Positions 17,453 to 25,637 of a stretch of DNA of 64,000 nucleotides are shown here, piece by piece. The notes under the pieces were generated by a model, which saw nothing but the letters and a program-made list of their open reading frames with translations, made no database searches and had not been told where the DNA came from. This DNA comes from JAJDZL01 sp965221175 (GTDB lineage Bacteria > Pseudomonadota > Gammaproteobacteria > Arenicellales > JAJDZL01). The stretch is from NCBI GenBank assembly GCA_965221175.1, contig OZ244867.1, positions 2,170,001-2,234,000 of the forward strand. Reading direction: 5' to 3'. How positions within the stretch are numbered: position 1 is the first letter of the stretch; each line of letters starts with the position of its first letter. The position numbers and the translations under genes are program-made.

Positions 17453-18085
17453 ATGAATTTTGTAGATGAATTGGTAGAAAAATATGCCCAATCTCACTCA
17501 CAGCAAACTTCTGCACTTGTTAATGAGATTTACAACTGGACAGTAGCAAATTCCGATATGTCCAGAATGCTGTCAGGTGCGCTGCAGGGTGCCGTCCTGC
17601 AATTTCTGGCTCGTGCTGTTAAAGCAAAAAACATACTGGAAATTGGAATGTTTACCGGCTATTCCGCACTAACAATGGCGGAAACTCTGCCAGATGATGG
17701 TCGATTGATTACTTTGGACATAGAGCCGGAACGGGAAGAAATTGCCCGATCATTTTTCGACAGAAGTTCTCACGGCAGCAAGATAACTATCATAGTTGGT
17801 AATGCCATGGATGTCATTCCACGCCTCGAAGGGCCATTCGATATGGTCTACATTGATGCAGATAAAACAAACTACCTGAATTACTATGAAGCCGTCTTTC
17901 CTCTAGTGCCATCCGGTGGATTGATTGTTGCAGACAACGTATTGTGGAGCAGCGAAGTACTGAACCCACAGAGCGAGGATGCACAGGCTTTGCATGAATT
18001 CAATGAACGTGTTCAAAGTGACTCAAGAACAACCAACGTACTATTGACTATTCGTGATGGCTTGATGGCCGTACATAAAAACTGA
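17453..18085 (+). CDS. SAM-dependent O-methyltransferase (family 3, COMT-like)
   Basis: A 210-residue class I methyltransferase of the cation-dependent catechol/caffeoyl-CoA O-methyltransferase type. The SAM loop is ILEIGMFTGYSALTMAE, the acidic SAM-ribose residue is in ITLDIEPE, and the metal-binding motif MVYIDADKTNY is followed by GGLIVADNVLW, which carries the second metal ligands. Acceptor substrate unknown. It is transcribed away from the mgs operon and followed by a barrel protein gene, and I see no functional tie to either. Confidence 0.88.
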   Translation: MNFVDELVEKYAQSHSQQTSALVNEIYNWTVANSDMSRMLSGALQGAVLQFLARAVKAKNILEIGMFTGYSALTMAETLPDDGRLITLDIEPEREEIARSFFDRSSHGSKITIIVGNAMDVIPRLEGPFDMVYIDADKTNYLNYYEAVFPLVPSGGLIVADNVLWSSEVLNPQSEDAQALHEFNERVQSDSRTTNVLLTIRDGLMAVHKN

Positions 18086-18155
18086 AATCGATTATCCAGG
18101 CAGACCCGCCCACTGCTCCCTCGGTAATTGCGACCGTAACAAATCGGTAGAGCCG

Positions 18156-19055
18156 TTGTTGGTTATGAAAACTTATGCCAGCATCAACAAACGTATTACT
18201 AAGTGTAATAAATTGATTCAATACCTTGCTGTATTGCGATGTGCCGCTCTCATGGCAGTGTCCATTGCCATGCAGATGAACGCTTCTTTGGCGAGTGCGG
18301 AAAGTGGCGATACACCAACCAAGTTGAAAGGAATGTATGCAGGTGTGTTTGTTGGTACTGGTCAAGTAGACAACCGAATAGTTGATGTAAAAGGGTTTGC
18401 AAACTGGGGGTATCCCGGCTGGGCTGTTGACTACAATCGCAGCGCAGATGTCGGCGGTTTACTTGTCGGCAGAAAGTTCAATACTAGTGACAAAATATTC
18501 TTTCTTGAATCCGATCTCATGTTCGGTAATATGACGGCCAGCACGAAGAAACTCGAACCCTACGAAGAGCAAGAGTATGATCGAGCAGATCCGCCGGTAC
18601 ACGGTTGGATTGATCCATACGTTAAGGACGAATCAGCCGAAACAAATTACAACTGGATCCTTTCATTGCGGGGCGGGGTTGGAAAAGTTGTTGGCAAATG
18701 GACAATATTTGTCACCGGTGGGATGGCAGTCGCTCAGATTACCGATTCGTTAACCGACATCGATTTTGATTTTCGCCCCGACACTTACATGCCACCTGAG
18801 TTTGATCCCGACGATTCCTTCTCAACAAAATCGGAGAAACTTGGATGGGTGCTCGGGATTGGTGTTGAGAGCCAGTTCACAAAAAGCTGGACTGCACGTC
18901 TTGAAACGTTATATTTTGATTTCGGAAAGTCTACGCACTACGCGAACCACTCTAAAGATGACCGCTGCGGACGCGGCAACGAAATGGCGTTGTGCCCTTA
19001 TGGCATTACGCACAAACTCAAATTAGTGCGATTTGCAATAACGCGCCCGTTTTGA
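18156..19055 (+). CDS. Outer-membrane beta-barrel protein, OmpA/Omp25-like
   Basis: About 299 residues with an N-terminal export signal (hydrophobic core around LAVLRCAALMAVSIAM, possible cleavage after ASA near residue 49) and then alternating amphipathic strands such as GMYAGVFVGTGQV, FFLESDLMFGNM, WILSLRGGVGKVVG, LGWVLGIGVESQF and ARLETLYFDFG. The final strand LVRFAITRPF ends in Phe, as barrel substrates of BamA do. It resembles small opacity-type surface antigens. The n-region is long, so the true start may be the Met four codons in or later. Two internal cysteines (RCGRG, LCPYG) may form a disulfide. Confidence 0.7.
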   Translation: MLVMKTYASINKRITKCNKLIQYLAVLRCAALMAVSIAMQMNASLASAESGDTPTKLKGMYAGVFVGTGQVDNRIVDVKGFANWGYPGWAVDYNRSADVGGLLVGRKFNTSDKIFFLESDLMFGNMTASTKKLEPYEEQEYDRADPPVHGWIDPYVKDESAETNYNWILSLRGGVGKVVGKWTIFVTGGMAVAQITDSLTDIDFDFRPDTYMPPEFDPDDSFSTKSEKLGWVLGIGVESQFTKSWTARLETLYFDFGKSTHYANHSKDDRCGRGNEMALCPYGITHKLKLVRFAITRPF

Positions 19056-19176
19056 ACAACGTGATGTCTACGCTCTATACTCTTAATATCGGCATCCCTT
19101 TCGTCAGAAATCTGAAGTTGCCAGAGTATATTGATAGTGAAAGCCGCGTATAGTGCTTCTTTTTTAGTCGAAGATC

Positions 19177-21486
19177 TTAAATCCTTTTTTCCAATCTCTG
19201 CCGGCGGCTTGCTGTAAAGGCTGCTTGCATGGTTTCACCAGAAACATCCGGTTGCAGATCATCGTATTCATTTTTTGCCCAGCTGTAGTCTCCAAAATTT
19301 AACAGTATTCCTTCGATCCAATGTAGTCTTTCTGGTGCATTTGTGAGCGAATTTTTTCCTGCAAGATACAGCTGTTTTCGATGTTCCTCATCGGTCCCGC
19401 TAGATTTCAGCCGACTATTCAGTTGCGAGATTTCAGCAGCACTGTTGCACTTCTCAAGCGCCGCAAAATAAAACTCCTGTGCTCTAGACGGATTGTCTAC
19501 TTGATCAGCCAAGAGACCCAACTCTACTAACTGCAACATGTCAAAATCTTTTGCTTCACATTCAGTCAGAAGGCTTTCAACCCATTTGCGATCCTGCAGA
19601 AGTTCTACAACCGCTTTCATACATTTGATTCTTCCTGCAGAATCATGCATTTTTAAGAACCACTCTTTCAATATTTCTCCAGTGAGTTCCAAACCGAGCG
19701 CTTTGTTCGGAAACTCTCTCATATTTCTTGCCAACTGATAGACGCTGGAAAAATGCTCGCATGCCGATGAAGCGTCCGTTGCGACCTCCCTTACCAAGGC
19801 ATAATCATTCAACTCATTGGCAGCAATATTAATGAGCATCTGCCATTGAGAAACATCGAAATTATCCGCTTCCAATAATTCTTTGGCTCGATCAATCAAT
19901 TTCCTTGCATATGCAAGGTCATCCAGTTCTTGCACAACAGTACGAGCCAGGCGTATGACCTCAAGTGCAGTAGAAATTTGCTTTTCCTGCTTTTGATGTT
20001 CTGCGTATTTCGCCTGATTGGCCCGCCTCCTTTGCAGTTTGTCGTCCAGACTCGTCTGCCATTCAATGTTATCGGACGCGAATTCTTTCACTGCTTTAAT
20101 CACAGATTCCAAGTCAGCTGGACTGGCAGCCGCCTCCTCTGCTGCGGCAAGCGCGCTTTCACTGAACTCGGCATTGTCAATGTTCGCATGAGAAGAGTCG
20201 AATATTTCAATATGCTCGGAAGTGGAGTCCGCCAGATTTTTCATTCGACTCAAGATTTCGAGCGCAACGCCTGCATCGTTGATTGTTTCACACTGACTCT
20301 CAAGTATTCGCTTCAGACCGGAAAAACTGTCAATGGAGACGCTTGCTTTTGTGTATACCACTTGTACCATTGAGTCGTCATTCAATGTATTCATTACAGA
20401 TTCGGCTAGTGAAACGAGATCATTTGCATTCCCCATTTTCTCTTCAGCCTGGCGGAACAGCTTCATCGTATATTCACGATCACCGAGCTTTTCCCAAACT
20501 TCAACTGCCAGCTTTACGAGATCGGAAGCATTGGTAATCCGCTCGGCAGTTTTTTCATAATATTGGCGCGCCAACTCCAAGTCTTCAAGCTCGGTCGCTG
20601 CGGTCGATGCAACTTCAAGTAATACAACTCGATCGCTGAGGTCAGGCAAAGCCTGCTCAAAATATTCCCTTGCTGATTCACGGTCTTGCCGGAGCTGCCA
20701 AAATCCATAAGCAACATCCAGAAACTCTTCGCCTTCCATCGCGCTGTCTGCGGCTTCCTGCAGAAGTTCACCAACTTTGTCCTCATCATTCATAATTTCG
20801 CGAAATCCGCCGGCCAACGCGGTATAGTCGGCTGGGAACTGGCAATCCATTTCTGCATTTTCTAAAAGACTTCGAACCTGATCCTGATCGTCAAATAACT
20901 TCAGTACGGATTCGGCATATTCAACGGTGTCCGCAACTGTATCCAGATGACGCTCGGCGGCTCTAAAAACTGTTTTTGCCTCTTCGACATTCCCAGATTT
21001 GACCAGCTTCTGTGCAAGCTCCTGAAACTGTGAAACTTCTTTCAGATCTGATGTGACTCTTGAGATCAAGGATGTTGCCAGTTCAGCGTCACCCGCTTTG
21101 CCCGCATAGTCAGCTAGAACAATCAAATCAGTGCCCGACGCGTCGTCAACCGAGCTTCGGATCAGACCAAGTCCTTTGTCTGTGTAGTTCATAAGCGTAG
21201 CGTACGCATGACCCACCGCAGCAAACTCCAACGCCTCGAAACAGGCATCTTCAGCTTGTTCGAGCAATTCCTCCGCATATTGATTGTCGTTAAATTGCGA
21301 AACCATAAACGTCGCGAGACTTACGTACTCTGCCGGATCCTGGCAGTCCATTTCAGCCTTACCTGCCAGCTCTTGTGCGTACTCTGTATCCTCTGGATCG
21401 GTTAACGCCTGTTTCGCCAAATTAAGCCATTCGTCGGCGCTCGAACATTCGGATTCAAGGGACTGAAGGTCGGATCTTCTTGCCAT
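19177..21486 (-). CDS. Large acidic helical-repeat protein of unknown function
   Basis: A 769-residue protein without signal peptide or membrane segment, built almost wholly of TPR/Sel1-like helical repeats with a period of about 33-34 residues. A typical unit runs LA...(x)...ND/D-x-x-A-x-x-L(L/I)-x-x-A-E..., for example LATFMVSQFNDNQYAEELL, LAGGFREIMNDEDKVGELL and LAVEVWEKLGDREYTMKLF. At least 12 units are recognisable in residues 20-400, and further diverged ones in 500-770, separated by a segment around 440-500 with AAAEEAAAS and a charged KLQRRRANQAKYAEHQKQEKQ-like linker. It is strongly acidic. I do not recognise a named family. A cytoplasmic scaffold or binding-surface role is likely from architecture. 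It stands alone, divergent from the PanE-like gene. Confidence 0.75.
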   Translation of the reverse strand: MARRSDLQSLESECSSADEWLNLAKQALTDPEDTEYAQELAGKAEMDCQDPAEYVSLATFMVSQFNDNQYAEELLEQAEDACFEALEFAAVGHAYATLMNYTDKGLGLIRSSVDDASGTDLIVLADYAGKAGDAELATSLISRVTSDLKEVSQFQELAQKLVKSGNVEEAKTVFRAAERHLDTVADTVEYAESVLKLFDDQDQVRSLLENAEMDCQFPADYTALAGGFREIMNDEDKVGELLQEAADSAMEGEEFLDVAYGFWQLRQDRESAREYFEQALPDLSDRVVLLEVASTAATELEDLELARQYYEKTAERITNASDLVKLAVEVWEKLGDREYTMKLFRQAEEKMGNANDLVSLAESVMNTLNDDSMVQVVYTKASVSIDSFSGLKRILESQCETINDAGVALEILSRMKNLADSTSEHIEIFDSSHANIDNAEFSESALAAAEEAAASPADLESVIKAVKEFASDNIEWQTSLDDKLQRRRANQAKYAEHQKQEKQISTALEVIRLARTVVQELDDLAYARKLIDRAKELLEADNFDVSQWQMLINIAANELNDYALVREVATDASSACEHFSSVYQLARNMREFPNKALGLELTGEILKEWFLKMHDSAGRIKCMKAVVELLQDRKWVESLLTECEAKDFDMLQLVELGLLADQVDNPSRAQEFYFAALEKCNSAAEISQLNSRLKSSGTDEEHRKQLYLAGKNSLTNAPERLHWIEGILLNFGDYSWAKNEYDDLQPDVSGETMQAAFTASRRQRLEKRI

Positions 21487-21668
21487 GACTGTCTGAAAAC
21501 TCTTTGATATTGAAAAATCTATATTATTATACGGATAGCTAAGTTCAAATGATCAACTCAAGGAATCGGTGGCATTCCTGAATTAGATTTCCAATGCTGC
21601 GAAGCTTGGTCGCGTTGATTTTGCTCCAATCTGAAAATCGTCACTTCAGCAATTTAATGGAGAAAAAA

Positions 21669-22685
21669 ATGAAGATATGTGTTGTCGGTGCTGGATCTAT
21701 GGGTGGAATGATGGGTGTCAAACTTCACAATCTGGGAGAAGATGTAACCCTAATTGCCCGCGGACTCCATCTGGAAGCCATTCAAACCAACAACGGTCTG
21801 AAACTCATCATGAACGACGGTACGGAAGAATTTGCCGAAGGGATTAGGGCGACGAGTGACATGCGATCTATTGGACATCAGGACTTGATAATCCTCGCAG
21901 TAAAATCCCACCAAATTGCGCCCATCGTTGACGAAATCAATTCTCTGTTGGGCGACGACTCCGTTCTGCTGACTATTCAGAATGGAATTCTTTGGTGGTA
22001 TTTCCAACTGCATGGTGGCGAATTCAACAATCGTGTGATTCAGACAGTAGATCCAGGTGGTCGCATCAGCAAGAACATTGATCCAAAGAAGATTATTGGA
22101 TCAATCTCCTACCCTGCCGCAGAAATCAGTGAGCCTGGAGTAATTCGGCATATTGAAGGACTGCGAATGCCGATTGGAGAGCTGGATGGCGTTGAGAAAC
22201 AGCGAACTAGAGATCTGGCGGATTTATTGAATCGTGCAGGGTTTAAATCGGTAATTTTGGAAAGCATTCGCGCCGAAACTTGGCTCAAAGTTTTGGGTAA
22301 TCTGAGTTTCAATCCGGTCAGTGCACTAACTCACGCTACACTCATCGATATTTGCCAGCACAAAGCTTCGCGCGACTTGATCAATAAAATGATGACCGAA
22401 TGTCGCGAAGTCGCACTGCGGCTTGGTGTGGGCATTCGCCTTTCAAATGAACGAAGGATTGAAGGTGCTGAAAGAGTCGGTAAACACAAGACCTCCATGC
22501 TACAGGATATTGAAGTCGGCAAAGCACTTGAACTTGAAGGACTGATCGGGGCGGTAATCGAAATAGCACAGTTGACCGGAACCAAGGTTGACCACATCAA
22601 GACTGTCTACGCACTGGTGAGTTTGCTTGATCAGGTTGTTCAACAAGAAGAACTATACATTCAAGCACAACCGAAAACCTCTTGA
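21669..22685 (+). CDS. 2-dehydropantoate 2-reductase family (PanE/ApbA-like)
   Basis: About 338 residues. The start at MKICVVGAGSMGG is set by a GGAG 6 bases before it; the longer frame adds 25 unconserved residues. The Rossmann motif GAGSMGGMMG binds NADPH, AVKSHQ and LLTIQNGI are family motifs, and the C-terminal domain carries RAETWLKVLGNLSFNPVSALT with the catalytic Lys region and S/N residues. No panB, panC or panD is nearby, and homologues act on other 2-oxo acids, so pantothenate synthesis is not assured. It precedes a DapA-like gene on the same strand. Confidence 0.85.
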   Translation: MKICVVGAGSMGGMMGVKLHNLGEDVTLIARGLHLEAIQTNNGLKLIMNDGTEEFAEGIRATSDMRSIGHQDLIILAVKSHQIAPIVDEINSLLGDDSVLLTIQNGILWWYFQLHGGEFNNRVIQTVDPGGRISKNIDPKKIIGSISYPAAEISEPGVIRHIEGLRMPIGELDGVEKQRTRDLADLLNRAGFKSVILESIRAETWLKVLGNLSFNPVSALTHATLIDICQHKASRDLINKMMTECREVALRLGVGIRLSNERRIEGAERVGKHKTSMLQDIEVGKALELEGLIGAVIEIAQLTGTKVDHIKTVYALVSLLDQVVQQEELYIQAQPKTS

Positions 22686-22765
22686 TCGTAACGGAGCCGG
22701 AATTATTACGAAGCACCATTCCCTGACATTCGGATTTACACCTAACCAGAGACTGAAGTTCATTA

Positions 22766-22783
22766 ACTCTGACTTGTCAGAGT
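22766..22783. promoter_or_regulatory. 18-bp dyad upstream of the DapA-like gene
   Basis: ACTCTGAC-TT-GTCAGAGT has perfect 8-bp arms around a 2-base centre. The loop is too tight for a good RNA hairpin, so a protein-binding operator is more likely. It lies 55 bases before the DapA-like start. A smaller dyad (TCCCTTTGACTAAGGGA, 22796-22812) follows. Confidence 0.4.
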
Positions 22784-22838
22784 ATTGCGATTACATCCCT
22801 TTGACTAAGGGACCGATGAACAGGGACGGCGATTGCGT

Positions 22839-23777
22839 ATGAAAAATTCCTACCGAGGTGTCTTGCCCGCCATTCCGGTTCCGATGTTGGATAACTACGA
22901 GATTGACGAACCAGAACTTCGACGGTATTCGAAATGGCTTACCACATTCAGCGGCGTGACCGGAATTGTCACTAACGGCCAAGCTGACGAGGTGCTTACA
23001 CTAACCGCAGAAGAAAGAGTCAAAGTCACAAGTGTGGTCGTTGATGCGGTGAAAGGCTGTGTACCAGTCATCTCAGGGATTGCTTGCGAGAGCATCGAGG
23101 AAGGCACAAAACACGCCAAGATGGCAAAAGATGCGGGGGCTAACGGACTACTAGTACTGCCCCGTCAGTACTGGTTGCGATTCGGATATCGTCATGAGCA
23201 AGTTCTTAAGCATTTTGTTGCAATTGGCAGAGCAGTCGACATCAATCTCGTTGCTGACGTCTATTCAGAATGGGAAAAGGCAAGTTACTCTTCATATTTG
23301 CTTTGCGGCCTTGGCGCACTGCCGTGGGTGACAGCATTCAAGATGTGCACCAGCGATATGCGCAGGTATGAAGAAGACATCCGATTGCTGCGCTCTGATG
23401 CGCCAGATACTTCAATACTGACAGGTCATGACGAATTTCTTCTTGCTTCCATGGTTCAAGGTGTTGATGGCGCACTGGTGAACTTTGCAGCTTTCATACC
23501 GGATCTGGTCACAGGACTATTTGATGCAGTTAAGTGTGGCGAGCTTCACCGAGCGCAGGAAATACAGGCGCGAATACTTCCTCTCAAGGAAATAATTTAC
23601 CACCGCGAAGAGATGTCAGGCGAACACCATGCTCGAATGAAATCCGCCATGGCAATTTCCGGACGCTTGAAATCCGCGGTCGTTCGTCCACCACTAAAAC
23701 AACCTACCGGCCAACTTCAGGATAAAATTGAACGAGAGGTAAACTGGTGCGAGATTGAAGCAGAATCTACCTCCTAG
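22839..23777 (+). CDS. Dihydrodipicolinate synthase/N-acetylneuraminate lyase family aldolase
   Basis: A 312-residue TIM-barrel protein of the DapA family. The Schiff-base lysine is in TAFKMCTSDM. The start of the barrel is GVLPAIPVPM, and GIVTNGQADEVLTLTAEER corresponds to the G-T-T-G-E substrate loop, here altered to N-G-Q-A-D-E. The usual catalytic Tyr in a YNxP motif is replaced by DVYSEW, so this is unlikely to be lysine-pathway DapA. It is probably a catabolic lyase or hydratase of unknown substrate. A tiny leader ORF (MNRDGDCV) starts at 22816 behind an AAGGG, and its stop overlaps this ATG (ATGA), suggesting translational coupling. Confidence 0.82.
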   Translation: MKNSYRGVLPAIPVPMLDNYEIDEPELRRYSKWLTTFSGVTGIVTNGQADEVLTLTAEERVKVTSVVVDAVKGCVPVISGIACESIEEGTKHAKMAKDAGANGLLVLPRQYWLRFGYRHEQVLKHFVAIGRAVDINLVADVYSEWEKASYSSYLLCGLGALPWVTAFKMCTSDMRRYEEDIRLLRSDAPDTSILTGHDEFLLASMVQGVDGALVNFAAFIPDLVTGLFDAVKCGELHRAQEIQARILPLKEIIYHREEMSGEHHARMKSAMAISGRLKSAVVRPPLKQPTGQLQDKIEREVNWCEIEAESTS

Positions 23778-23843
23778 CTTGAATAATATGGAACTCTCCT
23801 TGAACTAAACAATGCCTTACAATGCAATTCAATTACTAAGTGC

Positions 23844-24533
23844 ATGGTTCCAGAATGGATGATGAACAAAGTATCAGAATCCAGTAGTCAGGGTTTAGAA
23901 GGTGTTGTCGGACGAAATGTCCAGTCTGCGTCTAGATCGTTGCCGACAGCGTCCCAATGGTACGACTCAAATGTGGAATTGATGATAAATCGCTATGAAC
24001 GATTTTCATTCAGCGAGATTCACGAAATTCTGCTGGAACACCTACCAACAAAACGTCCTTGCACGGCTCTTGACGTCGGTTCCGGTACCGGCAGAGATGC
24101 AGCAGCACTTGCAGAATTGGGAATTGACGTCACCGCAGTCGAACCTTCAGATGCAGTTCGGAAGAAAGCTGAAGAGCTTCACCCACACCCGCGCGTAGAT
24201 TGGGTAAAAGACAGCTTGCCCAAACTCCAAACGATATTGAAAATCGGCTCGCGTTATGACTTGATTCTTCTGAGCGCAGTTTGGATGCATATCGCGCCCA
24301 GCAACAGGGAGAATGCTTTCCGTAGATTAGTGACTCTATTGAATCCTGGCGGATTGATGTACATCACTTTGCGTCACGGACCATTCGAAGCACTGCAGGG
24401 TTTCTGGGATATATCAGATGACAATATTTATACTCTTGCCCACAAATATGGACTTATCGTGGAAAATTGCAGTACCGTTGATGACAAATTGGGGAACGAG
24501 GGCGTCACCTGGACCCGCATAGTTCTTAAATGA
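23844..24533 (+). CDS. Class I SAM-dependent methyltransferase
   Basis: A 229-residue methyltransferase. Motif I is ALDVGSGTGRDAAALAE, the following acidic strand is VTAVEPSD, the motif IV region is DLILLSAVWMHI and motif V/VI is LLNPGGLMYITLRHGP. The first 40 residues are polar and likely disordered, and the start could be one of several Mets in MVPEWMMNKV. The fold is certain; the acceptor is unknown. It lies in a row of same-strand metabolic genes. Confidence 0.83.
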   Translation: MVPEWMMNKVSESSSQGLEGVVGRNVQSASRSLPTASQWYDSNVELMINRYERFSFSEIHEILLEHLPTKRPCTALDVGSGTGRDAAALAELGIDVTAVEPSDAVRKKAEELHPHPRVDWVKDSLPKLQTILKIGSRYDLILLSAVWMHIAPSNRENAFRRLVTLLNPGGLMYITLRHGPFEALQGFWDISDDNIYTLAHKYGLIVENCSTVDDKLGNEGVTWTRIVLK

Positions 24534-24691
24534 CCCGTAGTACGATATATATATATGCACGCGAAATTCTGATTTAAAACGGGACTAATCGAGCTTGTCT
24601 TGAAACAATCCAATCGACAAGAGTTTGTATTCTGTTTCGAGAAAACTTAGAAATCTGCAAATCGCACAAATACTAATTATTGGAGAATCTT

Positions 24692-25405
24692 ATGAGTGCA
24701 TATCGAATGATGTCCGAACAACTGGAAGCACTGCTTGCACTTTCACATCCGCCCATTGCAATTACATTTTGTGATTCGCCGTCCGATGTTCCGGGTTATG
24801 GATCAAATTATCCTTCCCCCACTGAGGATGGACTTACCGGCGCAGTCGCCGCTAGCTGTGTGTTCTGGACGAAGGCAGCCGAAAGAACATTTTCCACTGT
24901 TCCTGCAGATCATGGAAACTGCAGTGTCGGAAGCCTGACTCATGGATTGATCAACTTGGAGGAAGCAGCCACACGCGCAGATGTACAGGCGATCTGCGAA
25001 GCGAAGTGGGTTGATCCAGCAATTTTTCCACATGTTCCGACAGTGAAAACTCGCCCCGAATCTATCGTTTACGGCCCACTCGCCGAAGCACAAGTTGATC
25101 CTGACATTGTTTTTCTGCGCTTGGTTGCAAAGCAGGTAATGCAATTGCATGCAGCAGTGCCATCCTTAAGGTTTGAAGGCAAACCTCAGTGTCATATCAT
25201 CCCAATCGCCATCGAACTCAAGCAGCCCGCAGTAAGCGTTGGATGCATGTTGAGTCGAGTTCGTACCGGGATGACAAATAACGAGATGACCTGTGCAATC
25301 CCCTTTGAACAACTATCCGAAACAATATCTGCACTGGATGCAGTGTTAGCAGCAGATCGACTTGTATCAGCGTATGCCAGCGAAGACGGAGTACGCTTTC
25401 GATAA
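24692..25405 (+). CDS. DUF169 family protein
   Basis: About 237 residues. The start MSAYRMMSEQL is chosen because TTGGAG sits 7 bases upstream. Family-type features are HPPIAITFCDSP near the N-terminus, AASCVFWTKAAERTF with a conserved Cys, DHGNCSVGSLTHGL with a second Cys-containing motif, and a C-terminal Cys in VGCMLSRVRTGM. DUF169 proteins are widespread, and their biochemistry is not settled to my knowledge. The conserved cysteines suggest a metal or redox site. The gene ends 13 bases before the first 19-bp repeat that brackets the NptA island. Confidence 0.8.
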   Translation: MSAYRMMSEQLEALLALSHPPIAITFCDSPSDVPGYGSNYPSPTEDGLTGAVAASCVFWTKAAERTFSTVPADHGNCSVGSLTHGLINLEEAATRADVQAICEAKWVDPAIFPHVPTVKTRPESIVYGPLAEAQVDPDIVFLRLVAKQVMQLHAAVPSLRFEGKPQCHIIPIAIELKQPAVSVGCMLSRVRTGMTNNEMTCAIPFEQLSETISALDAVLAADRLVSAYASEDGVRFR

Positions 25406-25418
25406 ATTTGCACCATTC

Positions 25419-25437
25419 ATTGAAATATTTTCAATCG
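25419..25437 (+). repeat. Left copy of 19-bp direct repeat flanking the NptA island
   Basis: ATTGAAATATTTTCAATCG, identical to the copy at 27687. The core ATTGAAA-TAT-TTTCAAT is itself a dyad. It lies directly behind the DUF169 stop, where GC content begins to rise. Confidence 0.8.
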
Positions 25438-25637
25438 TCCTGCTGGACTGAATCCCTGAGCGCCGGCCTAGGACACCGGAACCCGGGACAGCTCAGCGAT
25501 TATCGCCGAAGTCGGCTGACTCGATAGAACAAACAGAGACATTGAATGAAAAATTGCTGTCCACACCAGCTCTTCAGCGAATGATGGCCCCCAACCGCAA
25601 GAACTGACCCGGTAGAAGCGGAGCATTACACAATTCC

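Noticed and set aside
19930..20373. Plus-strand ORF opposite the repeat protein gene
   Set aside because: Antisense open frame caused by codon bias of the repeat protein; no start signal or recognisable domain.
24545..24557. ATATATATAT run after the methyltransferase gene
   Set aside because: Too short to be a meaningful repeat or structure; simple AT-rich intergenic sequence.
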